A DNA stretch of 64,000 nt, from the NCBI GenBank assembly GCA_902363825.1, contig CABJBK010000007.1, positions 1 through 64,000 on the forward strand. The letters run 5' to 3'. A program made the position numbers and the translations under genes. The DNA comes from Lachnospiraceae bacterium (GTDB lineage: Bacteria; Bacillota; Clostridia; Lachnospirales; Lachnospiraceae). The first letter of the stretch is position 1, and each line of letters begins with the position of its first letter. Shown here piece by piece: positions 15,696 to 24,127 of this stretch. Below the pieces are notes generated by a model. That model saw only the letters and a program-made list of their open reading frames with translations. It did no database searches and was not told where the DNA came from.

Positions 15696-16562
15696 TCAGA
15701 ACGCGTCATATTCACCCTGTCTCGGTCCCTGTTCTTCTTCCCGTCTTCGTTCCTCGGAAACGATATGGTTAAAGAATGCTGTCGCGTTCATTCCATGCAT
15801 TGCACCGCCTCGTTTTAAGAATCTCGCATTGGATTCCTTTAATACCAGCGCAACGATCGCGGAATTCTGACCTCTGCGGTAATTCATATCCAGATTGTTC
15901 TCAATATCGTTAAGATCTGCCATCTGGCCGTTTTTCTCCCGCTCGATCTCCTCGTCGATCAGAAGATTCACATATTCCTGAATGCTCATGCCAAGCTGGA
16001 TGGAACGCAGACGGATATATTTGTTGTTTTCCACCAGAAGTGCCATACTGGTACGCTTTGTAGCCTCTTTTTCCTTCTCCGCAGCCGGCTGTTTTTTTAT
16101 TTCTTTCACCGGTTCCTCTGCTTTTTCTGTTGAAACAGACGCCACAGCAACTTCTTTTTGCTCATTTATCGCTTCAGCTGCCGGTTTACTGACCGGTTCA
16201 TTTTCCGGTTCGTTCACTGATTCGTTTACCGGTTCCGTTGCTGCTTCATTTATTGGTTCGTTCGCGGACTCTGTCATCTTTTCATGTGCCGATTCGTTTG
16301 TTTCCTCATCTACTGGCTTGCTGACCGGTTCGCTTACCGGCACTGCGTTTGCCTCTTTTTCTTTTGCATCCTCTACGACCGTTTCTTCCTGCATTTTTAC
16401 GATATCCACGCCATTTACATGATCTTTGCGCTCTTCCGCAATCGGTTCTCCGTTGTTATCCAGCTTTTTTAAGGTATCATCCACAGGCGAGGACATCTCC
16501 TGGATCGGTTCTTTTTTTCTGCCCTCTTTTAATTTTCTGAGCTGATCTCTCTTGCTTGGCAT
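15696..16562 (-). CDS. Centromere-binding partner of ParA with two RHH-like modules
   Basis: The 288-residue protein has a basic N-terminus (MPSKRDQLRKLKEGRKK), typical of a ParA-ATPase-stimulating tail. A long acidic low-complexity linker (about 60-165) follows, built from degenerate NEPVNE/SEPVSK units. The C-terminal region has two ribbon-helix-helix-like modules: RTSMALLVENNKYIRLRSIQ / LGMSIQEYVNLLIDEEI (about 175-212) and NSAIVALVLKESNARFLKRG / MNATAFFNHIVSEERRR (about 235-275). Its start overlaps the parA stop by one base (TAATG), the standard coupling of partition operons. It probably binds repeats in the adjacent A+T-rich region. Confidence 0.75.
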   Translation of the reverse strand: MPSKRDQLRKLKEGRKKEPIQEMSSPVDDTLKKLDNNGEPIAEERKDHVNGVDIVKMQEETVVEDAKEKEANAVPVSEPVSKPVDEETNESAHEKMTESANEPINEAATEPVNESVNEPENEPVSKPAAEAINEQKEVAVASVSTEKAEEPVKEIKKQPAAEKEKEATKRTSMALLVENNKYIRLRSIQLGMSIQEYVNLLIDEEIEREKNGQMADLNDIENNLDMNYRRGQNSAIVALVLKESNARFLKRGGAMHGMNATAFFNHIVSEERRREEEQGPRQGEYDAF

Positions 16563-17332
16563 TACTTCTCCTCCTCAATTTCCTGTATTCTCTTTTCGAT
16601 TTCCTTCATCAGTTTCTTATAATCTTTCGCGCTGTTATTCGTCTTCGCGTATTCATTGATGCTCTGTCTCGCCGCCTTTGCCTCAGCTACCGTAATAGAC
16701 TTGCGTATGGTGGTCTGAAACGGTTTACAGCCCAATTCTGCGCCGATCTCCTCCATTTCTTCGTACGCAAGGTTGTGCATGACCGTATTTTCCGTCTTAT
16801 TTAACAGGAGTCCAAGCACTTTTACATGTGTCTGTTTTCTCTTCTTAAAGCGGTTGATATCTGTTCCAAGCTCTCTTAAGCCTTCCAGTGCGCCGTCATC
16901 ACATTCCGCCGGAGCAATGATATAATCGCTGACCACATAACTCATATAAAGCAGCGGGCTTCGCGCCGGTGCGTTATCTATAAATATGTAATCATAGTCT
17001 TCCACGTCTTCCAAAATATCCTGAAGCAGGTAAATATCATCCGGCTCACCAAATGTCTTAGAAGCCTCCGCAAGTGCCTTGCTTCCGACCAGAATATCGA
17101 AATTATCCAGATGCTGTACTGCGTCTTCCAATAAAACCTGCGCATTCAGCACTTCATTTACGGTTGGTACGTCCTCAAGATCCGCTCCTGCATACATGGA
17201 AAAATTTCTCTGGGAATCCAGATCGATCCCAAGCACACGATATTTCTTTCCAAATAAAGAACATAACTCCAATGTTGTTGTTGTTTTTCCTACCCCGCCT
17301 TTTTGATTTGAAATCATAATGACATGTTTCAT
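16562..17332 (-). CDS. parA: ParA partition ATPase
   Basis: The 256-residue, MinD/ParA-type P-loop ATPase begins directly with the deviant Walker A SNQKGGVGKTTTTLELCSLF (residues 8-27, signature Lys in KGGVGK). Walker A' GIDLDSQRNFSMYAG and Walker B YDYIFIDNAPARSPLL follow. There is no N-terminal DNA-binding extension, so it is the small (type Ib-like) form. Such forms are normally paired with an RHH partner, as here. It segregates plasmid copies on the nucleoid. GAGAGGGAT precedes the ATG, and the A+T-rich repeat region lies immediately upstream. Confidence 0.93.
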   Translation of the reverse strand: MKHVIMISNQKGGVGKTTTTLELCSLFGKKYRVLGIDLDSQRNFSMYAGADLEDVPTVNEVLNAQVLLEDAVQHLDNFDILVGSKALAEASKTFGEPDDIYLLQDILEDVEDYDYIFIDNAPARSPLLYMSYVVSDYIIAPAECDDGALEGLRELGTDINRFKKRKQTHVKVLGLLLNKTENTVMHNLAYEEMEEIGAELGCKPFQTTIRKSITVAEAKAARQSINEYAKTNNSAKDYKKLMKEIEKRIQEIEEEK

Positions 17333-18720
17333 CTTACTATCCCTCTCATCCCTGTTTTTCTATATGTTAATTGTAAATCATACATTACATATGTATTATA
17401 TGATTTATACTACCATAAAATGCTCTGTTTTGGAATAGTTTTCTTATTTTTCATAATTAAAGTATAATACATATTTTGCATATCATACATATTATATATA
17501 ATTCTTTTATTCTTGTCATGTATTTTGTTTATTATATGTTGTATATGTCATTTATACATATACCTATGTTACATATGTATCGTATGGTATTCCATTAAAT
17601 ATTTATTAAACACTTATTTCATATACATGTTATGTGCTTTCTGTGTTCTATATATCTTATGTATTATATGTACATTATTAAAACTATGACATTTGTGTAA
17701 AGTATGTACTGTATTCTTCTTATTTTTCTTATCATGATTATGTTTGCTATGATAAATATACAATAAATGTATTTATATATAATAATATTTTTATGTTTAT
17801 TATGTTTGATATCAATCTTATTGTTTATATTTTGATTATATTGTATATGTATTATATGTATCATGCGTTGTATAATAATCTTATTTTACATTCTACAATT
17901 TTACGTTTCTATAAATTCCTATATTACATGTGATACATCGATTACATATGTTATATATTATACACATATCGCTCTCTTTATATAAAAACACAATCTGCAT
18001 TCATTTTTTCTTTCCCTTTACCCAGGTGAACAGCCTGTTTGTTCGCAATTTCCATACAATATATCTAATGCACATGTTATTTGTTTTCTATTTATTCTAT
18101 ATATTACATATTATACATATCTATATTATTCAAACAGAACTGGAACTACGTTAAGCCACGATTATTATGATCTATTCTTTATCCTTCTACAGGACGACCA
18201 CTATGACCAGATCGCTTTATTCTTTTCAGGAATCTATGATATATCTATTATACTCATGATACGCATAATGTATATTATACATATGTAATTTAAGTGTGTT
18301 ATTTGTTTTATATATTATGTGTATCATATATTATATGAATTTAATATTTTATGAATCTGATTTTGGGAATTTCAAACATCTGTAAGAGAAGCGGTATGGC
18401 TTTCTCTTTGATGCCACATATTTAAAGATTATATGTTTCACCTGTTTTATGTGCATGATAAATTTTATATACAAAATATGTATCATATGGTTTTACATTT
18501 TAATATAACAGAAGAAAATTTTCTACTACAGCTCAGATCTCTGATTCATCGAAAGTTCAATCTGATTAAAACTATTAAACAATCAGGAAATCATTTAGCC
18601 TTGGCTGCATCGTTGTTTCATAGATAATTTATAACTGCCAGATACATTATATATACATCAACATAATATTTTATTTTGTTTATATTATTAAAAACAACAT
18701 ATTGATTATTTATATTAAGA
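17333..18720. repeat. A+T-rich repeat region upstream of parA, candidate centromere/unwinding region
   Basis: The stretch of nearly 1.4 kb has no convincing gene and is overwhelmingly A/T. A degenerate unit of about 50 bases, with core ATGTTATTTGTTTTCTAT followed by TATATATTAcATA-type sequence, recurs near 17517-17565, 17625-17680, 18072-18120 and 18294-18340. A shorter palindromic motif ACATATGTA recurs near 17386, 17570, 17942 (partial) and 18279. Plasmid centromeres bound by RHH partners are arrays like this upstream of parA, and iteron origins need an A+T-rich melting region. Which role applies is inference. Short ORFs here are of random composition. Confidence 0.6.
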
Positions 18721-18995
18721 CCCTCGAAAGCCGCTAAACATGAGGGGTTCCGGTTAAAGTAAACTCTTTTTCGGAAAAAGAAGACGAACAAAAAGAGAAA
18801 GAAAATGGAAAAAGGATAATAAGAAAGCGGAAAATCGGAATCTGACCGGTTTCAAAGTGCTGAAAAATTGAAAAAAGAAACTGCCTGTTTGGGAAAAGAG
18901 ACGGAAAGAAAGGAGAAAGTACCAATTTGACGGTTTGTTACTCCAAAATAACAGTTATATATAGAAAGAAACGGTTTAGAAATAAGAAAGAAGCT

Positions 18996-19500
18996 GAAAA
19001 AAAGGAGTCAGAATTTTTTTGACGAGAAATTTGGAGTGAAATAACGAGAAAAAAGGAGTCAAAGTTGAAACACTCCACATTACTACTGTAAAAAAGGAAG
19101 ATAGTAGAGAAAAAATAGAGTAATAAGGTAAAATAGCATGTATTATAAACGAAAAAATGGAGTTGAAGGAGTATTTTACGAGGAATATGGAGCGACTATC
19201 GAACCAGTTACTCCGAAAAACCAGTAGAAAAACGAAAGATAGAGACAAAAAGGAGTTAAATGAAGAAAAAATAGAGTTTATAACTGAAAAAAAGGAGTGA
19301 AAACGAATTGTAAACGTGAATTACTCAGTAGAAAACATCTTCCAAAACGGTGTCTGGATGTCGGGGAAATATCGCGGAAATCCTGCGGTTTTTGGACGTT
19401 GAAACAGCCAAACTACGGAGAAATAAAGAGTATAGAAAGAGAAATATGGAGCGATATAAAGGAGTAATGTGGAATATAACTACGGAGAAATATGGAAAAA
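18996..19500 (+). repeat. Iteron array of the rep origin
   Basis: Direct, imperfect repeats with consensus GARAAAwAwGGAGTnA recur at about 18996, 19024, 19046, 19107 (TAGAGT), 19151, 19180 (GGAGC), 19242, 19262 (TAGAGT), 19286, 19440 (GGAGC) and 19483 (partial). Inverted copies (ACTCC) occur near 18951, 19072, 19209 and 19521. The plus strand is strikingly purine-rich. Iterons just upstream of a Rep_3 gene are the expected initiator binding sites. Confidence 0.8.
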
Positions 19501-19504
19501 GTGA

Positions 19505-19533
19505 TTGACTTCTCCATTTAACTCCGTTATAAT
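19505..19533 (+). promoter_or_regulatory. Promoter of rep with an inverted iteron between -35 and -10
   Basis: TTGACT (19505-19510), a 17-base spacer and perfect TATAAT (19528-19533). The spacer TCTCCATTTAACTCC is an inverted copy of the iteron core (GGAG-n-AAATGGAGA on the other strand). Rep dimers would therefore cover the promoter. This is the classic autoregulatory layout of Rep_3 plasmids. Confidence 0.75.
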
Positions 19534-19586
19534 TCAAAATAGTAAATGAAAAAGGCTGTTTTTTGGGGAAAGGCAGAGAGATACAC

Positions 19587-20927
19587 ATGTCGAATGAGGC
19601 AAGAGAAATCTACAAACATGAAGAGATTACCAGATCCAATACCTTAATTTCTGCAAAATACAAGTCAACACTGACAGAAAATAAGATTATGGTTCTGGCA
19701 TTGAAAAGGGCAAAACGAGATGAGTTTGGCCGGCCGACGATCACGTTTACCACATCAGAGATAAAAAAAGTGATGGGACGGGATGACGGAAGTTTTTATA
19801 CACAGTTGAAGTCTGTCGCGAAGGCAATGACCGGGCGGACGATGTTTATTGAGGATAAAGAGCAGCATTCCTTTAAGTTCATCAACATCATACATACCGC
19901 GGAATTTGAGAATGGGAAGTTCACGGTGAATTTCACGCCGGAGATGAACAATTATCTGGATGATTTGAAAAGCAACTTTACTACAATGAACATGGGAATC
20001 CTGGTTGATTTCACATCGAATTACGCATACCGAATCTATGAGCTTTTAAAGACGCAGGCATACCGGGTGGACAAGGATAACACGCCGTTGCAGATCGACT
20101 ATAATTTATCGGAATTGAAACTGGCGATCGGCTGTGTCAATACGCAGGAAGAGAGGGTTCAGAAAGAACTTGACCGGCCGAATCCGGATTTTGACTATAT
20201 TGTAAACTCGGTTGCGAAGGAAAAACATTTTGATAAATGGTATGATTTCCGGGTAAATGTGTTAGATGTGGCGAAGCGCCAGATCAATGAAAAGAGTGAT
20301 CTGGAGATCGATTATGAACCGATCCGGTCCGGGCGCGGTGGAAAGGTCGTAGGCATTACCTTTTTTATCAAGAAGAATGTCAACTATAATGAGATTGAGG
20401 CAAAGACAGAAAAGGAAAATGAGATCCTTTTAAAGAATGGAAACAGTGTGGTAGATTCCGCGAAGCGGCCGGATGATTACAATGAGCGGTTTGAAGAGAT
20501 CATGGATTACATTGATGTCCGGGTTTCTTCTAAGGATCTGAAAGCATTTCTAAAGGCAGCGGATTATGATGTCGAACGTGTAAAGAAAGCATATGATCTG
20601 TCAAAGAAGCAGAAGGAGATCAAGAATTTTGTCGGCTGGATGAAGAAGGCGATTGAAGAAGGGTATTCGGAAGACGTGATTCATGTCATAGATGGCAGTG
20701 AAGAGAATGCGAAGAAAGCGGATGAGATACTGGCGGAATATGAAAGGGAAAAAGCGACCGGAAGTCTTGCAGAACGAACCTGGAATCGCATTAAGAAAAA
20801 AGAAGAGTATCAGGAATTTTTACAGTACATTGCGGATCAGGGAATGACAGAAAAGACACTTGAAAGTATCTATATACCGAAAGAGCGTATGGAACTTTAC
20901 CAGAGCTGGATAGCAGAAAATAAATAA
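19587..20927 (+). CDS. Rep_3-family plasmid replication initiator
   Basis: The 446-residue initiator has the two tandem winged-helix domains of Rep_3 proteins. The first includes NTLISAKYKSTLTENKIMVL, TTSEIKKVMGRDDGSFYTQL and GRTMFIEDKE; the second includes SNYAYRIYELLKTQAYRVD, LSELKLAIG and FDKWYDFRVNVLDVAKRQIN. A helical C-terminal extension (about 300-446) is not part of the core and is unrecognised. The start is ATG 19587 (MSNEAR) after AGGCAGAGAG; the longer frame from TTG 19563 is unlikely. It binds the upstream iterons and recruits replication proteins. A strong terminator follows. Confidence 0.92.
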   Translation: MSNEAREIYKHEEITRSNTLISAKYKSTLTENKIMVLALKRAKRDEFGRPTITFTTSEIKKVMGRDDGSFYTQLKSVAKAMTGRTMFIEDKEQHSFKFINIIHTAEFENGKFTVNFTPEMNNYLDDLKSNFTTMNMGILVDFTSNYAYRIYELLKTQAYRVDKDNTPLQIDYNLSELKLAIGCVNTQEERVQKELDRPNPDFDYIVNSVAKEKHFDKWYDFRVNVLDVAKRQINEKSDLEIDYEPIRSGRGGKVVGITFFIKKNVNYNEIEAKTEKENEILLKNGNSVVDSAKRPDDYNERFEEIMDYIDVRVSSKDLKAFLKAADYDVERVKKAYDLSKKQKEIKNFVGWMKKAIEEGYSEDVIHVIDGSEENAKKADEILAEYEREKATGSLAERTWNRIKKKEEYQEFLQYIADQGMTEKTLESIYIPKERMELYQSWIAENK

Positions 20928-20942
20928 AAAAAGAAAGAAGAG

Positions 20943-20986
20943 GAATCGATAAGTAACGAGAAAAATGCTTATCGGTTCTTTTTTTT
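20943..20986 (+). terminator. Terminator of rep
   Basis: GAATCGATAAG (20943-20953) pairs with CTTATCGGTTC (20968-20978), followed by eight T residues. Confidence 0.9.
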
Positions 20987-21097
20987 GCTTTGATTATGCA
21001 GGAAAAGCATGCAAATATATTTCTGGTGGAACAGAAAAACGTCATTCGTCAGACAATAAAAGATATATAATCGAAAAAATAGATAGATGAGTGGAAA

Positions 21098-22012
21098 TTA
21101 ATCCGGAGAAGAGACGATTTTTATGTTCGTGTAGTCTACAGCGGAAACCTGAAGTTCCTTTAAGACCTTATCGTAGCGGTGCATCCAGCCCGGATGGATA
21201 CCGATATAGTCGGCAACCATTTTTCCGGAAGCGCCGCTTTGCAGCATGTAGGCAGCGGCACCGTTTCTGAGATCGCTTAATGTAAATTTAGGAAGTGTTT
21301 CATCAAAAACGATCGTTGCAGCATAAAGCCGTTCAAGATCTCTTGGACGCATGGGATTTCCACGGTTATTGGAAAAAAGGCTGGGGCTGTCTGTCGCTGT
21401 TGCGGAAATATAATCATTTAGCAGGGCTACCATGTCAAGCGGCAGCTTTACGAAACGTGATTTGTTCCGGTAAGTAATGCGAACGGCGTAATTTCCGGCG
21501 GCATCCTGAATGAAGGCGTCAGAACGCATGGAACAGATCTCGCCAACCGTGAAACCACAGCGGACGATCAGGCTGACAATGAAAAAAAGCCGCCGATCCG
21601 CCTTTGCCTGGGAGAGGATCCGATCCATCTGCGCGATCGTCGGAACATGGGAAATATCAATATATTCACTGATCTGCGGGATCGTTACATAGGAAAACGG
21701 ATTTAAGTAGGTAATCTTATATTTTTCCTGATTTAAGCTGATATATTTCGAGAGAGAGTGCAGACGGTAAAATTTGACATTGATGGTATCTAAGGATAGT
21801 TTTCCGTTCATCTGGCGGGAGAGCAGAAGATCAAAGTAAGCCTGCGTGTCATCATCCGTCAGCGCGAGGAAATCCTTCCCGGCAAAGTCGCAGATATCGC
21901 AGCAGAGCATAAAATAGTCGGATTTTGCACCTTTCGATTTGAAAGAACGGGAGAAATCCTGCCATATTTGTGGATAAAAGGTGGGAGAGAAGTAGATACT
22001 TGGTTCGTGCAT
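21098..22012 (-). CDS. Tyrosine recombinase-like protein with degenerate active site
   Basis: The 304-residue protein has an N-terminal core-binding domain (about 1-125) and a C-terminal catalytic-type domain. Against the family pattern, the first Arg (TGLRVSE) is Thr in CGFTVGE. The HxLRH box is SDLRN, so both His are lost and Arg II is kept. The LGH box is IGI. The Lys loop (RNKSRFVKLPL) and a Tyr in HRYDKV remain. A recombinase beside rep could resolve replicon multimers, but these substitutions suggest it is inactive or acts only as a DNA-binding protein. It converges on rep. Confidence 0.75.
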   Translation of the reverse strand: MHEPSIYFSPTFYPQIWQDFSRSFKSKGAKSDYFMLCCDICDFAGKDFLALTDDDTQAYFDLLLSRQMNGKLSLDTINVKFYRLHSLSKYISLNQEKYKITYLNPFSYVTIPQISEYIDISHVPTIAQMDRILSQAKADRRLFFIVSLIVRCGFTVGEICSMRSDAFIQDAAGNYAVRITYRNKSRFVKLPLDMVALLNDYISATATDSPSLFSNNRGNPMRPRDLERLYAATIVFDETLPKFTLSDLRNGAAAYMLQSGASGKMVADYIGIHPGWMHRYDKVLKELQVSAVDYTNIKIVSSPD

Positions 22013-22195
22013 GTGTTTCCTTTCTGCTTGTTTATGTTTGGTGCGTTGTTCGTTTGTTGTGTTGTGGTTGAGATAAAGTAGTGAGGAGAAATTGTGTTTT
22101 TATGGTTTGAATATAACATATGACGTCATTTATGTAAAGAAAAAGATCGATTTTTACATCTTAGTGCGAAAAAGTAACCTCTTACTGCTCTCCTA

Positions 22196-22224
22196 TTTAC
22201 AAGAGGCTGTTTTTTTCGGATAAT
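22196..22224 (+). promoter_or_regulatory. Promoter of the LytTR operon
   Basis: TTTACA (22196-22201), a 17-base spacer and GATAAT (22219-22224) lie 21 bases before ATG 22245. Confidence 0.65.
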
Positions 22225-22244
22225 AGGTACATGGAGATGAAAAC

Positions 22245-22706
22245 ATGAAGATACGAATAGAAACGGATCCATCCATCACAGAGGATGAAGTGATCATCCG
22301 CTGCGGAAAGATCAGTGATTCCATCCTTAAAATGGAACACGCACTGAATGATCTGTGCATTTCAGACACAAATTTCATATTTTACAAAGGTGATACGGAA
22401 TTTTATCTTCCGCTGGACAGTATCCTGTTTTTTGAAACAGAAGATAACCAGGTCTTTGCCCACACAAAGAAAGATGTATACCAGACAAAATATCGCCTGT
22501 ATGAACTGGAGGAACTGCTTCCCGGTTCTTTTATCCTGGTATCCAAATCGACGATATTAAATGTCAGTCATGTTTTATCCATTAAAAAGAACCTTACCGC
22601 CTCCAGCGAGGTCTGGTTTGAGGGAACGCATAAACAGGTGTATGTGTCAAGAAATTACTATAAACAGTTAAAACAGAGATTAGAAGAAAAGAGGTTAAAA
22701 AGATGA
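22245..22706 (+). CDS. LytTR-domain DNA-binding protein (no receiver)
   Basis: The 153-residue protein has an N-terminal 45-residue lead (MKIRIETDPSITEDEVIIRC) and then a complete LytTR beta-domain: YLPLDSILFFETEDNQVFAH, YRLYELEELLPGSFILVSKS, TILNVSHVLSIK and VSRNYYKQLKQRL. There is no phosphoacceptor domain, so regulation must come from a partner. Stand-alone LytTR regulators are usually encoded with a small membrane protein that inhibits them. Here the LiaF-like gene overlaps the stop by four bases (ATGA) and is the natural candidate. Confidence 0.88.
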   Translation: MKIRIETDPSITEDEVIIRCGKISDSILKMEHALNDLCISDTNFIFYKGDTEFYLPLDSILFFETEDNQVFAHTKKDVYQTKYRLYELEELLPGSFILVSKSTILNVSHVLSIKKNLTASSEVWFEGTHKQVYVSRNYYKQLKQRLEEKRLKR

Positions 22707-23422
22707 AAAAAAGAAATATTTTCTGGGGCGTGGTCTTTCTTGTGATCGCCGCCTGCATCCTGATCACAGAGCTCGGATATTTTCCGGGGATCAACATTTT
22801 TAAGCTTGTACTTGCCGCTGCGTTGATCGCGCTGCTGATCCAAAGCATTCCGCATAAAAATTTCGCCGGCATTTTATTCCCGATCGCGTTTTTGTGCATT
22901 CTGTTTGCCAAACCACTGCATATCACGAATCTGACGCCATGGCCGGTACTCTGGATCGCGCTTTTTGGCAGCATCGGTCTTTCCTTTTTGTTCCCGAAAA
23001 AGCACTGGGAAAACAAACATGCATTTTCCGGATCTTATAATAATGAAAGCACTGCATACACACAGTCAGCCGGCGAACAGGAAAATGGCAGTTATGTCCA
23101 GACGGAAGTGACGTTTCAATCTGTGATCAAATATATCAACAGCATTCACTTTGAACGCGCAGACCTCTCCGCAAGCTTTGGTGCCTTAAAAGTCTATTTC
23201 GATCAGGCAAGACCGGAACACGAAGACCTTCTCATCCACACCGAGACTTCGTTTGGCACTACGATCCTTTATATTCCACGCGAATGGAACACGATCTTAA
23301 ATGTAGACACCGCTTTTGGAAATGTGGAGGAAAAGGGAATGCGCAGTCCATCGCCTGACGCGCCGAAGATCCATATAAACGGCGATGTAAACTTTGGCAG
23401 TCTTGAGATCAATTATATTTAA
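22703..23422 (+). CDS. LiaF-like membrane protein (LiaF-TM plus C-terminal domain)
   Basis: The 239-residue protein has four short N-terminal helices (NIFWGVVFLVIAACILIT, LVLAAALIALLIQSI, AGILFPIAFLCILF, WPVLWIALFGSIGLSFLF; together residues 5-95). After a linker comes a beta-helical cytoplasmic domain with repeats FERADLSASFGALKVYFDQA, TETSFGTTILYIPREWN, LNVDTAFGNVEEKG and INGDVNFGSLEINY. That F-G periodicity is typical of LiaF/VraT-like domains. LiaF proteins keep a partner regulator or kinase silent until the envelope is stressed. It probably controls the overlapping LytTR gene. Confidence 0.8.
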   Translation: MKKRNIFWGVVFLVIAACILITELGYFPGINIFKLVLAAALIALLIQSIPHKNFAGILFPIAFLCILFAKPLHITNLTPWPVLWIALFGSIGLSFLFPKKHWENKHAFSGSYNNESTAYTQSAGEQENGSYVQTEVTFQSVIKYINSIHFERADLSASFGALKVYFDQARPEHEDLLIHTETSFGTTILYIPREWNTILNVDTAFGNVEEKGMRSPSPDAPKIHINGDVNFGSLEINYI

Positions 23423-23446
23423 AATACAAAAGAGCAGGAGCAAAAA

Positions 23447-24127
23447 GTGAAAACTTACAAAATACTGATCGTGGAGGACGATGAAACGATCGCATCCTCC
23501 GTTGAAAAACAACTTACCTGCTGGGGCTATGAAACCAAATGTGTCCAGGACTTTTCAAAAGTTCTGGATACATTTCTTGCGTTTTCACCTGAGCTTGTCC
23601 TTCTTGACATTTCCCTGCCGTTTTTTGACGGCTTTTACTGGTGCAGGGAAATCCGTAATCTTTCCAAAGTGCCGATCCTTTTTCTGTCCTCCGCGGCAGA
23701 TAATATGAACATCGTTATGGCGATGAACCTGGGCGCAGATGATTTTGTTGCAAAACCATTTGACTTTTCGGTGCTGACAGCAAAGATCCAGGCGATCTTA
23801 AGGCGTACCTATGATTTTTCCACCGAGAGCAATCTGATCGCATGCGGGGATGCGATCTTAAATCTGCGGGACGCATCTTTTTCCTATCAGGGAACACGCT
23901 TAGAACTGACAAAAAATGATTTCCGCATTTTGCAGACGTTAATGGAGCACAGCGGCAAAACGATCTCGAGAGACGAGCTTATGACCGCACTCTGGGAAAA
24001 TGACAGTTACGTCGATGAGAATACGCTGACGGTCAATATTGCGAGACTGCGGCGGAAACTCGAAGATATCGGTCTTGAGAATTTCATTATCACAAAAAAA
24101 GGAATGGGGTATCTGATCCAGTCATGA
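23447..24127 (+). CDS. OmpR-family response regulator, BceR type
   Basis: The receiver domain (1-120) has acidic residues EDD near residue 10, the phosphoacceptor Asp in VLLDISLPFFDGF (about residue 54) and Lys in FVAKPFDFS. The C-terminal winged helix is ELTKNDFRILQTLMEHSGK / VNIARLRRKLEDIG. GTG 23447 is the start, after GCAGGAGC. Its stop overlaps the kinase start. It should bind the TTACA-N4-TGTAA box upstream of the ABC genes. Confidence 0.92.
   Translation: MKTYKILIVEDDETIASSVEKQLTCWGYETKCVQDFSKVLDTFLAFSPELVLLDISLPFFDGFYWCREIRNLSKVPILFLSSAADNMNIVMAMNLGADDFVAKPFDFSVLTAKIQAILRRTYDFSTESNLIACGDAILNLRDASFSYQGTRLELTKNDFRILQTLMEHSGKTISRDELMTALWENDSYVDENTLTVNIARLRRKLEDIGLENFIITKKGMGYLIQS

Noticed and set aside
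17930..18627. Short ORFs in the A+T-rich region, such as 17930-18154 and 18433-18627
   Set aside because: Composition is that of random A+T-rich sequence (Ile, Tyr, His, Phe), with no ribosome binding sites or family motifs.
17333..19500. Possible CRISPR array in the repetitive A+T-rich and iteron region
   Set aside because: Repeats are degenerate, irregularly spaced and not separated by unique spacers of constant length, and no cas genes are near.
22116..22126. Palindrome ATGACGTCAT upstream of the recombinase gene
   Set aside because: It is short and a single copy, so no regulator can be proposed.
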